From an uncultured Bacteroides sp. (GTDB lineage: Bacteria; Bacteroidota; Bacteroidia; Bacteroidales; Bacteroidaceae), in assembly GCA_900544075.1 (NCBI GenBank), contig UQTJ01000006.1, positions 1-64,000 of the forward strand: a DNA stretch of 64,000 nucleotides. The letters are read 5' to 3'. Each line of letters begins with the position of its first letter. Within the stretch, counting starts at the first letter, position 1. The position numbers were made by a program, and so were the translations under genes. The notes below the pieces were generated by a model. The model was not told the origin of the DNA. It was given only the letters and a program-made list of their open reading frames with translations, and searched no databases. This document shows, piece by piece, positions 34,396-44,590 of the stretch.

Positions 34396-34540
34396 ACCTA
34401 TATTAATTTATTAATTTAATTAACTTAATTATTCAGTCAAAATTTACATATTGACGAAATAACAATACTTTAGCTATGTATTTCCAACAAAAATACAAAA
34501 AAATATTACAGAATTTAATCTTTGCGTATTAAAATAATAT

Positions 34541-34583
34541 TAAAAAAATAACGTGCATAGGAAGTTGTCCTCTCTACACACGT
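34541..34583 (-). terminator. Terminator at the end of the glycan locus (after fcl)
   Basis: ACGTGTGTAG and CTATGCACGT form an imperfect stem at 34551-34583 on the minus strand, followed by TTATTTTTTT. It lies 32 bp after the fcl stop. Confidence 0.75.
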
Positions 34584-34614
34584 CATTCCTTTAATTCCGG
34601 TATTTATTACTGCA

Positions 34615-35691
34615 TTACTTTCCTGTATACCATTTATACATTCTGTGCACCCCTTCGTCTATCTCAACTTTGTGATGCCATCCCAGGTTATGCAGTTTAG
34701 TTACGTCCGTAAGCTTTCTCATTGTGCCGTCCGGTTTCGATGCGTCCCATCTTATTTCGCCTCTGAAACCTATTTCTTTCTTTATCAGCATAGCTACATC
34801 GAATATACTCAGCTCCTTGCCTGTGCCCACGTTGATATGGCAGTTTCTGATATCCTTGTCGCCGGCCTTGTATGTATCTTTGAAATCCACATTCAGCAGC
34901 ACATGAACACTTGCATCCGCCATTTCCTCGCTCCAGAGGAACTCTCTCATCGGCTTACCTGTTCCCCACAGCATTACGTGGTCGTTGTGTATTCCGTATT
35001 TTGCCAGTATATCCAGTATTTCCTTCTCTGCCGATTCACCGTTCACGCCTTCCACAGGACGTTTGTTCAGGTCAGCTCTCACAGCCTCCATATCTCCCTC
35101 CATAAGGCATTTTGCAAGATGAATCTTTCTTATCATGGCTGGAAGCACATGACTTCTTTCCAGGTCGAAATTGTCATTCGGGCCGTACAGGTTTGTCGGC
35201 ATCACAGCTATATAGTTGGTGCCATACTGCAGATTGAAGCTTTCACACATCTTCAGTCCCGCTATCTTGGCTATGGCATACGGCTCGTTGGTATATTCCA
35301 AAGGAGAGGTGAGGAGCACTTCCTCCTTCATAGGCTGTTCTGCGTCACGCGGATAGATACATGTACTTCCCAGGAAGAGCAGTTTCTTCACTCCGTGTCT
35401 GAAGCTTTCGCCTATCACGTTCTGCTGAATCTGCAGATTGTTGTATATAAAATCGGCCCTGTATATAGAGTTAGCCATGATTCCGCCCACATGTGCTGCA
35501 GCCAGAATCACCGCATACGGCTTTTCTTCATCGAAGAATTTCTTCACAGCCACCCCGTCCAGCAGGTCCAGTTCCTTGTGAGTCCTTCCCACAAGATTGG
35601 TATAACCTCTTTGCATCAGGTTATTCCATATGGCAGAACCCACCAGTCCGCGATGCCCTGCCACGTATATTTTACTGTTTTTGTCCAACAT
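34615..35691 (-). CDS. fcl: GDP-L-fucose synthase
   Basis: Converts GDP-4-keto-6-deoxymannose to GDP-L-fucose by epimerisation and NADPH-dependent reduction. The start at 35691 (MLDKNSKIYVAGHRGLVGSA) places the nucleotide-binding GxxGxxG at the usual N-terminal position; a longer frame would start inside an AT-rich repeat. The short-chain dehydrogenase site is seen as YAIAKIAGLKMCE, with LGSTCIYPRDAEQPMKEE just before. About 358 residues. It lies downstream of gmd with about 90 bp of AT-rich repeat between, and ends the minus-strand glycan cluster. Confidence 0.95.
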   Translation of the reverse strand: MLDKNSKIYVAGHRGLVGSAIWNNLMQRGYTNLVGRTHKELDLLDGVAVKKFFDEEKPYAVILAAAHVGGIMANSIYRADFIYNNLQIQQNVIGESFRHGVKKLLFLGSTCIYPRDAEQPMKEEVLLTSPLEYTNEPYAIAKIAGLKMCESFNLQYGTNYIAVMPTNLYGPNDNFDLERSHVLPAMIRKIHLAKCLMEGDMEAVRADLNKRPVEGVNGESAEKEILDILAKYGIHNDHVMLWGTGKPMREFLWSEEMADASVHVLLNVDFKDTYKAGDKDIRNCHINVGTGKELSIFDVAMLIKKEIGFRGEIRWDASKPDGTMRKLTDVTKLHNLGWHHKVEIDEGVHRMYKWYTGK

Positions 35692-35699
35692 GTTACTCA

Positions 35700-35784
35700 A
35701 TGGAAAATTAATAATTAAAAATGAGAGCACCACCCCTAATTCTTAATTATTAACTATTAATTATTAATTATTAATTATTAATTA
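35700..35784. repeat. AT-rich intergenic repeat between gmd and fcl
   Basis: TTAATTATTAATTATTAATTA-type words, the same type as at 10406, 24180, 29868, 50723 and 61236, here between two consecutive pathway genes. Confidence 0.5.
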
Positions 35785-36873
35785 CTTCACGATTCCCTTC
35801 TCCAGATACTCAGCCAGATTAGTTCTAACGTGTTCGCTGTGTCTTTCTACAGCCACCTTGGCCATATCAGCATCCACCATTATGTTCACCAGTTCCTGGA
35901 AGCTTGTCTTTGTAGGGTTCCATCCCAATTTAGCTTTGGCCTTAGTAGGGTCACCCCAGAGGTTCACCACGTCAGTAGGACGATAGAAGTCTTCGCTTAC
36001 TTCCACCAGACACTTGCCTGTAGCCTTGTCATAACCCTTTTCGTTGATACCTTCACCCTTGAATTCCAGTTCTATTCCGGCACGCTTGAATGCATGATAG
36101 CAGAACTCTCTAACGCTGTGCTGTTCGCCTGTTGCGATAACGAAATCCTCAGGAGTATCATTCTGAAGAATCAGCCACATACATTCCACATAGTCCTTTG
36201 CATAACCCCAGTCACGCAGAGAATCCAGATTACCCAAATACAGTTTCTCCTGCTTTCCCTGAGCTATACGTGCTGCAGCCAGAGTAATCTTTCTTGTTAC
36301 GAAAGTCTCACCGCGTCTTTCGCTCTCATGGTTGAACAGGATACCCGAGCAGCAGAACATGTTGTAAGCCTCACGATATTCCTTTACAATCCAGAATCCG
36401 TACAGTTTGGCTACAGCATATGGAGAGTAGGGGTGGAACGGTGTATTTTCGTTCTGAGGCACTTCCTCCACCTTTCCGTAAAGTTCCGAAGTCGATGCCT
36501 GATATATACGGCAAGTATCAGTAAGTCCGCACAGACGTACAGCTTCCAACACTCTCAATACACCTGTCGCATCCACATTGGCAGTAAACTCAGGCGAGTC
36601 GAAAGATACCTGCACGTGGCTCTGTGCAGCCAGGTTATACACCTCAGTAGGGCGTACCTTGCTCACCACCTGCATGATGCTCATAGAGTCACCAAGGTCT
36701 GCATAATGTAAGTGAAAGTTTGGTTTTCCTTCCAGATGCGCAATTCTTTCTCTGTAGTCTACAGACGAACGTCTGATTGTACCATGCACATCATATCCTT
36801 TTTCCAATAAGAACTCAGCCAGATAAGAACCGTCCTGGCCTGTAATACCCGTAATCAATGCTACTTTTCTCAT
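35782..36873 (-). CDS. gmd: GDP-mannose 4,6-dehydratase (copy 1)
   Basis: Catalyses the first step from GDP-mannose towards GDP-L-fucose. The Rossmann motif GITGQDGSYLAEFL starts at residue 8, and the active-site Thr/Glu/Tyr/Lys set is in STSELYG and SPYAVAKLYG. The length of 363 residues is usual. It precedes fcl, the next enzyme. A second copy (58789-59880) encodes a protein differing at only about four positions (E/D near 25, Y/F near 41, H/Y near 248, H/E near 350), while the DNA differs at many third positions. Confidence 0.96.
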   Translation of the reverse strand: MRKVALITGITGQDGSYLAEFLLEKGYDVHGTIRRSSVDYRERIAHLEGKPNFHLHYADLGDSMSIMQVVSKVRPTEVYNLAAQSHVQVSFDSPEFTANVDATGVLRVLEAVRLCGLTDTCRIYQASTSELYGKVEEVPQNENTPFHPYSPYAVAKLYGFWIVKEYREAYNMFCCSGILFNHESERRGETFVTRKITLAAARIAQGKQEKLYLGNLDSLRDWGYAKDYVECMWLILQNDTPEDFVIATGEQHSVREFCYHAFKRAGIELEFKGEGINEKGYDKATGKCLVEVSEDFYRPTDVVNLWGDPTKAKAKLGWNPTKTSFQELVNIMVDADMAKVAVERHSEHVRTNLAEYLEKGIVK

Positions 36874-36904
36874 TCTTTTTATTATATAAGTTACGTTATA
36901 GAAA

Positions 36905-37975
36905 CTATTCCTTACCTTTTATTTCCTTCTTCAGCTCCCTTCCGAAGAGAATCCATCCGCATGAACCCACACCTGCCAGGAATACGAATCCTATCAGTAT
37001 AAGAGGTTTCGACGGTTTCGCAGCTCTCAGAGGTACAGTTGCAGCTTCCACTACTGTATATACCGGAGTATCCTCCTGAACCTTAGCCTTGGCCACCTGC
37101 AGCTGCTGTGCAGTCTGGTTATACACATTGAAAGCTAATTCCATCTCGTTCTTCAGTCTTTCCTGATGTGTCTGGGCTGTTCTCAGCGATATATTCTGGT
37201 TCCTGTCCATATACATAGCATAAGTTTCCTGTGCCTTATGATATTTCTCCATGCTTTCTTCGTAAAGCATCTGCGTATATTCCAGGTCCTTTCTTGCCTT
37301 GTTTGTCCTGTAGGTAGTGATATATTCCTGCAGTTTCTCCATCACCGTATTTGTCAGTGTGGCCGAAATCAGAGGGTCCTGCATCGTTACCGATATTTTT
37401 ATCAGCGAAGTCTTCTTGTCCTCTTCCACCTCGATTCTCTTTCCGAGAGCATCTATAATACCCTTCTGGTCACGTGTAAGTCTGAACGGGTCCACCACAC
37501 TTGTCGTATCCTTAGGTTCCTCACCCTTTACTGTTTTCATCACCCATCCCAAAGCTTCGAACGGAGCAGATATCACATAGCTCCACCATACCTTTTTCTG
37601 ATGTTCCTTCAGATAGTCATATACAGTAGTGTTCAGTTCGCCCTTCTTGTCCGTCACCTTCACGTCGAACATCTCTACAGAGAAAGGTATTGACTTCACG
37701 ATGTCCGGATATAGGGTAGGCGACAGCGCATCTGCACCCTGCATATCTCCGAGGCTTATACCTGCCAAACCTGCCAGTGCTGAAAGCCCACCGCTCATTG
37801 ATTTGTTCATTCCTGTTTCAGGAGCTAAAGTTACCGTCGTGGTATATTCTTTCGGTATGCTGAATCCCACCACAAGACCTATAAGTGCAGCCCATCCGCA
37901 CGACTTCAGAATCAGCTTTCTCTCATTCCAGAGTTTTCTGGCCAATTCTACCAAATCTATTTCCTGTTCTTCCAT
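36905..37975 (-). CDS. Wzz-type polysaccharide chain-length determinant
   Basis: A 356-residue inner-membrane protein with the Wzz layout: a short cytoplasmic N-terminus (MEEQEIDLVELARKLWNERK), a first membrane segment, a long periplasmic helical domain (about 60-300), and a second membrane segment (LIGFVFLAGVGSCGWILFG) preceded by the proline-containing stretch AAKPSKPLIL. No C-terminal tyrosine-kinase domain. Such proteins set polymer length and link the synthesis complex to the Wza-type exporter. The ATG at 37975 is chosen over an upstream TTG. It lies 42 bp downstream of the exporter gene. Confidence 0.9.
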   Translation of the reverse strand: MEEQEIDLVELARKLWNERKLILKSCGWAALIGLVVGFSIPKEYTTTVTLAPETGMNKSMSGGLSALAGLAGISLGDMQGADALSPTLYPDIVKSIPFSVEMFDVKVTDKKGELNTTVYDYLKEHQKKVWWSYVISAPFEALGWVMKTVKGEEPKDTTSVVDPFRLTRDQKGIIDALGKRIEVEEDKKTSLIKISVTMQDPLISATLTNTVMEKLQEYITTYRTNKARKDLEYTQMLYEESMEKYHKAQETYAMYMDRNQNISLRTAQTHQERLKNEMELAFNVYNQTAQQLQVAKAKVQEDTPVYTVVEAATVPLRAAKPSKPLILIGFVFLAGVGSCGWILFGRELKKEIKGKE

Positions 37976-38017
37976 AAATCTCAATTTAACTAAAAACTAA
38001 CAACTAAGAACTAAAGA

Positions 38018-40420
38018 CTACTTCAACAGATTAGCCAGTGAAGCAATCATTGTAGCCAGTGAAGCAAATGAAGTAGCATAACCTATCACTTCACCTATTC
38101 TGTTCTGCTTAACCTTGTTAGGTACCACAATCTCACATCCCGGTTCAACCTTCTTGCTTCTGCTCTTCACCTTTGTCACCTCTCCGTTCATGTAGATAAT
38201 GAATTTCTTGGTCTTTTTCGCATTCTGAGAGTATCCTCCGGCCTGATCCAGATAGTAGCTTACTTTCTTTCCTTCCAGATAAGTCACAGTGTTAGGCATC
38301 ATCACCGCACCGTTTATCTTCACTGTGCTTGTCTTTTCCGGCACACTTATCACGTCGCCTTCTCTCAGTACTATATCGTCATCTCCACCTGGATTCTTCA
38401 TCGCTTTCTCCAGGTCGATACCCACTGTAAATACGCTGTCAAGTTCCATCATCAGCGAGTTGACCAGACTTTCGCCCAATTCTCTTTTCATCATTTTTAT
38501 CACGCTTCTCATGCGCTCTATTTCATGGTCGTTTGCCACTCTCGTCAGTTTCGCACCTTTTGCATATCCGAAAGCAGTCAGTCCTCCGGCTCTCTCTATC
38601 AGGCTGCTCAATCTTTCGTTCTTGTAGTTCAGACTGTATTCTCCGGCGTATAACACTTCACCGTCTACAGTCACATTCTTCTGTTCGCTGTATCCCGGAC
38701 TTCTTCTCACGAACACCTGGTCGTATGGTTCCAGTACGAATCCCGGCTCACCGTCCACTATGAATCCGTCCTTCAGTCCGAACGAGAAATTCTGTCCCAC
38801 AGTATCTATAGCGTGTGTACCCTTATTGTCCTTCATTCTTCTCGATACATCCACTCTCACTAACGAAGCCGCATCCTTCAGTCCTCCGGCAGTGATTACG
38901 ATGTCCTCCAGAGTCATATTGTCTGCATACGGATAAGTACCCGGTTTCACCACCTCACCTGAGATATATACGTTACCAATGCTCTTTATATCGTAGATGC
39001 TCGGCACGTACAGCACATCGTTCTTTCTCAGTTCCACATCCTGAGCCGTGCCGTCAATTATACCCTTCACGTCTACCGACAGCACCTCACTTGTCAGGTT
39101 CTCTCTCTGTCTGTACAGCACCGCACGGTTTGTAAACGCATCGCCCAACAGCCCGTCAGCCTGCTTCAGCAACTTGCCCACAGTGTTTATATCCTCACAG
39201 AACTCATACACTCCCGGTCTGTACACAGCACCCTTAATTTCAAGCTTGTTTGAGAATCTGTTTATAGTCGAGTCAGCGCTCACCACGTCGCCGTCCATCA
39301 CCTTGAATGCCCCGAATTTATCTCTTTCCACTGTAGCCACAGAATATTCTCTTCCTTCTTGTCTTATCACCCTCACACTGTTCTTGTAGGCATTAGGAGC
39401 GAAGAATCCCGCATATTTCAGCAGCGTAGAAACTGTCTCGTCCGCTTTCATCTCATATTTCATCGGACGTTTCACCTTACCTTCCACCTTCACTATGGCT
39501 TCGTAAGTAGGTACAATCACCACATCGCCCTCCTGAAGATTTATGTCGTCCGAAGTCTTTCCCTGCAGGATATATTCATACACGTCCACCTTTGCCACAG
39601 TCTTTCCGTTTCTTGTCACCATGATGTTTCTCAGGCTACCGAGGTCAGTCACGCCGCCCGCACTGTACAGAGCATGAAATACCGAAGCGAAAGCCGATAG
39701 GGTATAGGTGCCCGGCACCATCACTTCACCCATCACGTTTATCTTGATGCTTCTTGTCTTTCCTAAAGTCACCTGTATCTTGTTGCCCTCATCGGCATAT
39801 ATTCTGCTCAGTTCGCTTTTCAGATATTCCTTTGCGTCAGCTATATTCATTCCGTTCAGCGAGATGATACCCAGTCCCGGCACATTGATACTTCCGTCCG
39901 GCGAGATTTCCTTTCTGATGATATCCTCACTTGCTCCCCAAATGTCGATGATAATCTCATCGCCCGGTCCTAATCTGTAGTTCTCCGGTGTGGCCACGTT
40001 CGTATTCGGTTCGAACGACAGGTTGCTGTTTGTGAAAATATTCCTTCCGAATACCTGGTCAGCCATACTGTTCTCAGCCGGAGCCTGTGCCGGAGCGCTT
40101 TCCTGTGGCTTGGCTTCCTCAGCCTTTTTCTCTGTAGCTGCCTCTTCTCTTATCCTGCTTGTATCGGTAACGGTTTTTGTCTGTCCCGAATCCGCACTAA
40201 TCTCTCCGTTTTCGTACATCTGCTTCAGTCTCAGAGCCTGTTCGGTTGTCACACCTTTGGCCGACAGCTCCATCATAAGCTGCTGCTTGCTTTTGCCCTG
40301 TTTCAATCCATCCTGTACATATTGAATCACCTGCGAGTCGGTCATACCTGCCTGTGCATAAGCCCCGGTATTACCCATAAAAAGAAGCGCGACTGCTACG
40401 CTGATAAAGAAAATTCTCAT
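38018..40420 (-). CDS. Wza-type SLBB-domain polysaccharide export protein
   Basis: An 800-residue outer-membrane export protein. A signal peptide ends GAYAQ. A charged linker follows, then the polysaccharide export domain (ENYRLGPGDEIIIDIWG, about residue 148 on), then a series of SLBB domains (GEVMVPGTYTLSAF, GAVYRPGVYEF, GEVVKPGTYPYADNMTLEDIV, GEVLYAGEYSLNYKNERLSSLIERAGG). A hydrophobic C-terminal segment (YATSFASLATMIASLANLL) may span the outer membrane. It is longer than enterobacterial Wza (~380 residues), as usual in Bacteroidetes. It has its own promoter and is followed by wzz, gmd and fcl. Confidence 0.92.
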   Translation of the reverse strand: MRIFFISVAVALLFMGNTGAYAQAGMTDSQVIQYVQDGLKQGKSKQQLMMELSAKGVTTEQALRLKQMYENGEISADSGQTKTVTDTSRIREEAATEKKAEEAKPQESAPAQAPAENSMADQVFGRNIFTNSNLSFEPNTNVATPENYRLGPGDEIIIDIWGASEDIIRKEISPDGSINVPGLGIISLNGMNIADAKEYLKSELSRIYADEGNKIQVTLGKTRSIKINVMGEVMVPGTYTLSAFASVFHALYSAGGVTDLGSLRNIMVTRNGKTVAKVDVYEYILQGKTSDDINLQEGDVVIVPTYEAIVKVEGKVKRPMKYEMKADETVSTLLKYAGFFAPNAYKNSVRVIRQEGREYSVATVERDKFGAFKVMDGDVVSADSTINRFSNKLEIKGAVYRPGVYEFCEDINTVGKLLKQADGLLGDAFTNRAVLYRQRENLTSEVLSVDVKGIIDGTAQDVELRKNDVLYVPSIYDIKSIGNVYISGEVVKPGTYPYADNMTLEDIVITAGGLKDAASLVRVDVSRRMKDNKGTHAIDTVGQNFSFGLKDGFIVDGEPGFVLEPYDQVFVRRSPGYSEQKNVTVDGEVLYAGEYSLNYKNERLSSLIERAGGLTAFGYAKGAKLTRVANDHEIERMRSVIKMMKRELGESLVNSLMMELDSVFTVGIDLEKAMKNPGGDDDIVLREGDVISVPEKTSTVKINGAVMMPNTVTYLEGKKVSYYLDQAGGYSQNAKKTKKFIIYMNGEVTKVKSRSKKVEPGCEIVVPNKVKQNRIGEVIGYATSFASLATMIASLANLLK

Positions 40421-40462
40421 GAAATTACAATATTATTACAAAAACATGTTCTATATGAGTTG

Positions 40463-40470
40463 CAAAGGTA
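40463..40470 (-). promoter_or_regulatory. -7 box of the wza promoter
   Basis: TACCTTTG on the minus strand, exact consensus, 42 bp before the wza start and directly after the terminator of the preceding operon. It splits the glycan locus into separate transcripts. Confidence 0.55.
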
Positions 40471-40474
40471 ATAA

Positions 40475-40512
40475 AAAAAAGTGCCCCTACATAACCATAA
40501 AGACACTTTTTT
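40475..40512 (-). terminator. Terminator after the outer-membrane module
   Basis: AAAAAAGTG and CACTTTTTT form a stem on the minus strand just after the stop of the barrel gene at 40527, followed by a T run. Confidence 0.65.
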
Positions 40513-40526
40513 GAATTTTTCCGCTT

Positions 40527-42290
40527 CTAAAACTTATAATTTATACCAATTGACATATTTGGGACAAACGAAACTCCTGCAGATGTATAAACCCTTGAGC
40601 TTGGTGTAATCTGTCCTTTATACATTCTGACAGCTCCTTCCAAATAAATACCCCATTTTTCGTCAATCCGGAACATCAGATCCGCACCACCATGTATTCC
40701 GAAGTTATTCTCATCTCCCAGTTCGTTATGTGTGTACAATAATCCGGCAAAAGGATATATGTTTACAGCTCTTTCATCGTTATATCCTCCAATCACGGCC
40801 AGCGCATCGACCATCAGGTCAGCCCCTATAGTGAGCGGATATGTTCCCTTATCCTTGTTATATCCGTACCTTGCAGCCTCCAGTGTTCCCCTTACAGCCG
40901 CAATCCTGCTGTATCTCCTTCCATAACTTATAGAGAACTGCTGTCCCAGCTCGCTCAGTAATATGTTTTTTGTCACACCTGCAGTATGGAACGGAAAGTT
41001 TGTACCTACCTGTACAGAAACGAAGTTGTATGGTTCAAACGCATATTTCCTTCTCATTTCCTCCACCTTGTCATACCTTCTTCTGTACTGCACACCGAAT
41101 TCAAGTCCCACATTCTTCATCTGTCTGTGCTCCACGCTTCCGTCCACGAATCCCTGCGAATACTTGTTGCCGTTCCATCTTGCCTGTGCAAAGACTCCCA
41201 AATCGGGTCGCACCAGATATAAAGCTTGCAGTGCAGCCGTCGGACCTTTGAAACCGCGTATTTTTTTGCTGTATAAGCTTCCCTTATGTGCCAAGAACCC
41301 TAAGTCCAGACCACCCGAAAGGTTAAGTTCGAACTTATGGTCTTCGCCATAATGCATGAACAGTGAATTCAGGTTCAGCATACCTTCTAATCTTATACCT
41401 CCGTACGGTTCCTCGCTTGTGTCGTTTATCCTGTCGTTAGGCACATACGCCCATCCCCCGAAAACAGACACCTTTACTCCTAACGGATGAATCCATTTTC
41501 CTACAGCCACTCCTGCAGTAGGCCCCAGCGATTTCATTTTCATGTAGTTCCATACTCTTTCGCTGAAATCACCCTGCACTCCGGCATAAATCTCATAGAA
41601 CATATTGTCCATGTAGTCCTTGTTTCTGATAGGCTCAAACTTAGTCATTCTGTACCTCAGTCCTGCCAGAGCCTGGAATCCTATATCATATTTTCTTGCA
41701 GCCTCTCTTGCGTCTATACCGTCGGTAAAGAGATTCAGCCTCGGTTCCAGATACAGGTCCATATATTTGCTCACCCTTCTTGTGAATATAAGCCCCCCGT
41801 GTATTCCCACCGAGAATTTCATTTTACTGCCATAAGGTTTTGTGCCGTACACACCCATACCTATGGCAGTTTCGATATAGATATTTCTGTCCGGGTCCCA
41901 TCCTGTCAGATAATCCTGTATTCTGAAAATATGGTCCATTTCCAGTCCCATTTTTCTTAGAGCCTCATTCTTTCCTCCCATTACCGTAGCTCTGTATGAG
42001 TTGAAACTGTTCACATCCTTTGTTATGTGCAGTCCGAATTCAACCATCAGCGGCATCCATGCACCTGCCCCCTGCAGTTTGCTTACTCCGCCGGTCAGTC
42101 CTATACTCACATTTTTTCCTTTGGCAGTTTTGTCCACGGGCTTTCCCTGCGGAACATACCTCTTCTGCATCAGATAGTCCTTAGCGTTGAAGAATCCCTC
42201 GTTCACCGCTGTGCTGTCCTGTTGAGCCGTAGCGTTTAATCCCGACATGGCCAGGCAGCAAATGGCAAAAATAAGTCTATTCTGTTTCAT
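40527..42290 (-). CDS. Outer-membrane beta-barrel protein in the glycan locus
   Basis: A 587-residue exported protein with a signal peptide ending LNATAQQD. Most of the body alternates aromatic and glycine residues in strand-like blocks (KFSVGIHGGLIFTRRVSKYMDLYLEPRLNLF), and it ends with the barrel-type strand MSIGINYKF. I do not recognise a named family. Its start overlaps the end of the OmpA-like gene by 4 bp, which ties it to that module. The stop codon is TAG, showing that TAG is used normally as a stop in this genome. Confidence 0.75.
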   Translation of the reverse strand: MKQNRLIFAICCLAMSGLNATAQQDSTAVNEGFFNAKDYLMQKRYVPQGKPVDKTAKGKNVSIGLTGGVSKLQGAGAWMPLMVEFGLHITKDVNSFNSYRATVMGGKNEALRKMGLEMDHIFRIQDYLTGWDPDRNIYIETAIGMGVYGTKPYGSKMKFSVGIHGGLIFTRRVSKYMDLYLEPRLNLFTDGIDAREAARKYDIGFQALAGLRYRMTKFEPIRNKDYMDNMFYEIYAGVQGDFSERVWNYMKMKSLGPTAGVAVGKWIHPLGVKVSVFGGWAYVPNDRINDTSEEPYGGIRLEGMLNLNSLFMHYGEDHKFELNLSGGLDLGFLAHKGSLYSKKIRGFKGPTAALQALYLVRPDLGVFAQARWNGNKYSQGFVDGSVEHRQMKNVGLEFGVQYRRRYDKVEEMRRKYAFEPYNFVSVQVGTNFPFHTAGVTKNILLSELGQQFSISYGRRYSRIAAVRGTLEAARYGYNKDKGTYPLTIGADLMVDALAVIGGYNDERAVNIYPFAGLLYTHNELGDENNFGIHGGADLMFRIDEKWGIYLEGAVRMYKGQITPSSRVYTSAGVSFVPNMSIGINYKF

Positions 42291-44578
42291 TGTCTGTCAG
42301 TCCCGTTAATCATTAACATATCTACCGCCGCTTTCACTGTTTCATCAGTAAACTCCCCATCGTTTTCGGCCGTATGTATAAAACTCCTGTCCGCCATAAA
42401 GCACTGGTACAGACACATCATGGTATCCGTAAATCCCGCATCACCCTTTCTGGCGTTCACTATAGCCTTGAAATACCATGTCATAGCCTCCTCCTGGTTC
42501 AGTTCTCCTATGGCTTTTGCAGCCATCTTGTTGCCTTTTTCCGTTTCCAGGGCCAGACACATCACCACGGCATTCCTTTTTGTCGATTTACTTATATCAT
42601 TGAAAGTCGTTTCGCATCTTCTTTTTTCCTCATCGTTTCTGCCCCCCTTATAGTATCCTCCAAGTGCCCATGCGAAAGCCTTTGCCATTCTGAACTCCTC
42701 CTCGTCCGGCAAAATCTTCGCCAGAATGCTGGCGTTCCTGTAATCATATTTCTTTATATACATACACAGCTGGTTGTTCACTATCTCCTTCGGGTTCACC
42801 AATTCCGTTCTGTTAGTGTTCACGTTGGTCCTTTGGTAGTCTGTCACATATACCGATTTGTCTATGAACGATTCCAGAATCGAAGTGTCGGCCGTATCCC
42901 TTTTCAGATACTGCACAGCCAAAACATTTGCTGCCAGTGCCCACGGTCTTTCCGGACTCTCCTCCATCGATTCATTATATGCCTTTCGTGCCAGTTTCTC
43001 CAGTTCCGCATCGTCCTCTATCATCTGGAACAGTTTCCAGTATTCATATCTTGTATATACACCCTTCAGACCATTCTTTCTGTAAGCCTCCATAACCTCC
43101 TCGTCGGTAGGTTCACGATAGATATCATACACTATCCTGTATTCCACCTGCCTCAGTCTTTCCAGATATTTCACCACCGTATCCTTATAATACCTCAGTT
43201 TCCTTATCTCCCTGCTTTGTCTGTCAGTATTTCCGTCATATCTTTCTATTATGCTTTCCAGTTCCTCTGCCATGGTAGTCAGACTGTCCTCTCTCATCAT
43301 ATCCGCCACTTCCTTCCACGGCTTCACCTCTGCTTCATACATCTTATACATCATCTCGTTCACACTTCCCGGCAGTATTTCCGTCACCTCGTTCATAATC
43401 CTTCTGGTACGTTTCCCGGCAAGGTTCATATTCATTCTGTACGAGCCTTCCGGCGAAGCATATCCCGTGATGTACAGTTCCTTCAGGGTAGCATCCGGCA
43501 CATTCAGAATATTCTGCAGATTCATCTTTATCCTGTTCATGTTCTGCATATTCTCCTCCGTTTCCACCAATTTGTCCGAACTGATTCTGAAAGTCAGCTG
43601 TACCCTGTCCCTCGTATTTCTTTTCTCCACCTTCGGCCTTTCCACATTGAAAGGGGAGTTGAAGTCCATTTCCTTATATGTATTCGTATATTCCAGAAAC
43701 TGCAGCGGCCTCTTGTTCTTGCATGACACTATCTGGAAAACCCTGTCATACCCCACAGCATTCAGGTTCTCCACTATAAAATCAGCATAGCAACTGTAGT
43801 TCGCTTCCGGGTCCGGCACAATAATCGTATCCTTCCATACTATTTCCATCTTGTTTCCCGTCAGCTCATAGTCTTTCCAGACATATTTCTCCAGCGGGTC
43901 CCTGCTCAGGTCATATCCCATTTTCCTCACCTGCGCACTTCTGAACTTCTTGCCGTCTATCACAATCGGTTCGCTGAATCCTATGGTGTCATTCCCGTCC
44001 TTTCCGCAAGTCATGGTGTACGGCTGTATCACCATTCTGGCATACTCATTACCCATCATCTGCGGCAGTACGAATGTATTTCCCACTATAAACATGTTCC
44101 CGTTCAGTCCGCCTATCGAAGGTTCAGGCTGCAGCTCCGTTCTCATTCCCGTCACTACCACCTCTTCCAGTTGCAGTCCCAGGTCCATGTTCACGTCTAT
44201 TCTCTGATTGTTGTTCACCCTTACCATCACCGCTTCTGTCATGGCCGTCTTGAACACCAAAGCCCCGTTGTCCGGCACCAATATCTCGTAATACCCGTTT
44301 TTGTCTATCCTCGTAGTGTTTTCCTCATCCAGAATGACGGCTATTTCCTTATTGTTCAGTTCCTTCTGCAGCTTTCTTCCCTGTGCCACAGTCTTACAGC
44401 TGTACACTATAACCTCCGCATCAGTCACCGGCGTTATTTTCTTAGTGTCCGCCGTATTGAACACAGTTCCTGACACCCTTATCATTCTTTGTGCGTCAGC
44501 CGTCTGTATTCCGGCCATCACCATCATCACTGCAAGTCCTAATCTGATGCAGCTCCTCATATTTCTGTAAATTCCCAT
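42287..44578 (-). CDS. OmpA-like protein with N-terminal carboxypeptidase-regulatory-like domain
   Basis: A 763-residue exported protein. A signal peptide (about residues 7-30, ending TADAQ) leads to a CarboxypepD_reg-like beta-sandwich (RVSGTVFNTADTKKITPVTDAEVIVY, DKNGYYEILVPDNGALVFK) ending with the phrase LEEVVVTGM. The centre carries an OmpA-like peptidoglycan-binding motif (LYITGYASPEGSYRMNMNLAGKR). The last ~300 residues are helical and may contain TPR-like repeats. It lies between a DUF3575 gene (12 bp upstream) and the barrel gene (4-bp overlap). It may anchor a barrel complex to the cell wall; that is inference. Confidence 0.78.
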   Translation of the reverse strand: MGIYRNMRSCIRLGLAVMMVMAGIQTADAQRMIRVSGTVFNTADTKKITPVTDAEVIVYSCKTVAQGRKLQKELNNKEIAVILDEENTTRIDKNGYYEILVPDNGALVFKTAMTEAVMVRVNNNQRIDVNMDLGLQLEEVVVTGMRTELQPEPSIGGLNGNMFIVGNTFVLPQMMGNEYARMVIQPYTMTCGKDGNDTIGFSEPIVIDGKKFRSAQVRKMGYDLSRDPLEKYVWKDYELTGNKMEIVWKDTIIVPDPEANYSCYADFIVENLNAVGYDRVFQIVSCKNKRPLQFLEYTNTYKEMDFNSPFNVERPKVEKRNTRDRVQLTFRISSDKLVETEENMQNMNRIKMNLQNILNVPDATLKELYITGYASPEGSYRMNMNLAGKRTRRIMNEVTEILPGSVNEMMYKMYEAEVKPWKEVADMMREDSLTTMAEELESIIERYDGNTDRQSREIRKLRYYKDTVVKYLERLRQVEYRIVYDIYREPTDEEVMEAYRKNGLKGVYTRYEYWKLFQMIEDDAELEKLARKAYNESMEESPERPWALAANVLAVQYLKRDTADTSILESFIDKSVYVTDYQRTNVNTNRTELVNPKEIVNNQLCMYIKKYDYRNASILAKILPDEEEFRMAKAFAWALGGYYKGGRNDEEKRRCETTFNDISKSTKRNAVVMCLALETEKGNKMAAKAIGELNQEEAMTWYFKAIVNARKGDAGFTDTMMCLYQCFMADRSFIHTAENDGEFTDETVKAAVDMLMINGTDRQ

Positions 44579-44590
44579 ACCGATAATCCG

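Noticed and set aside
34645..35718. 357-codon open frame on the plus strand
   Set aside because: Antisense of fcl, whose motifs are clear; the frame has no recognisable protein features.
42374..43726. 450-codon open frame on the plus strand
   Set aside because: It is the antisense shadow of the OmpA-like gene at 42287-44578, with low-complexity His/Ile/Phe composition and no domain.
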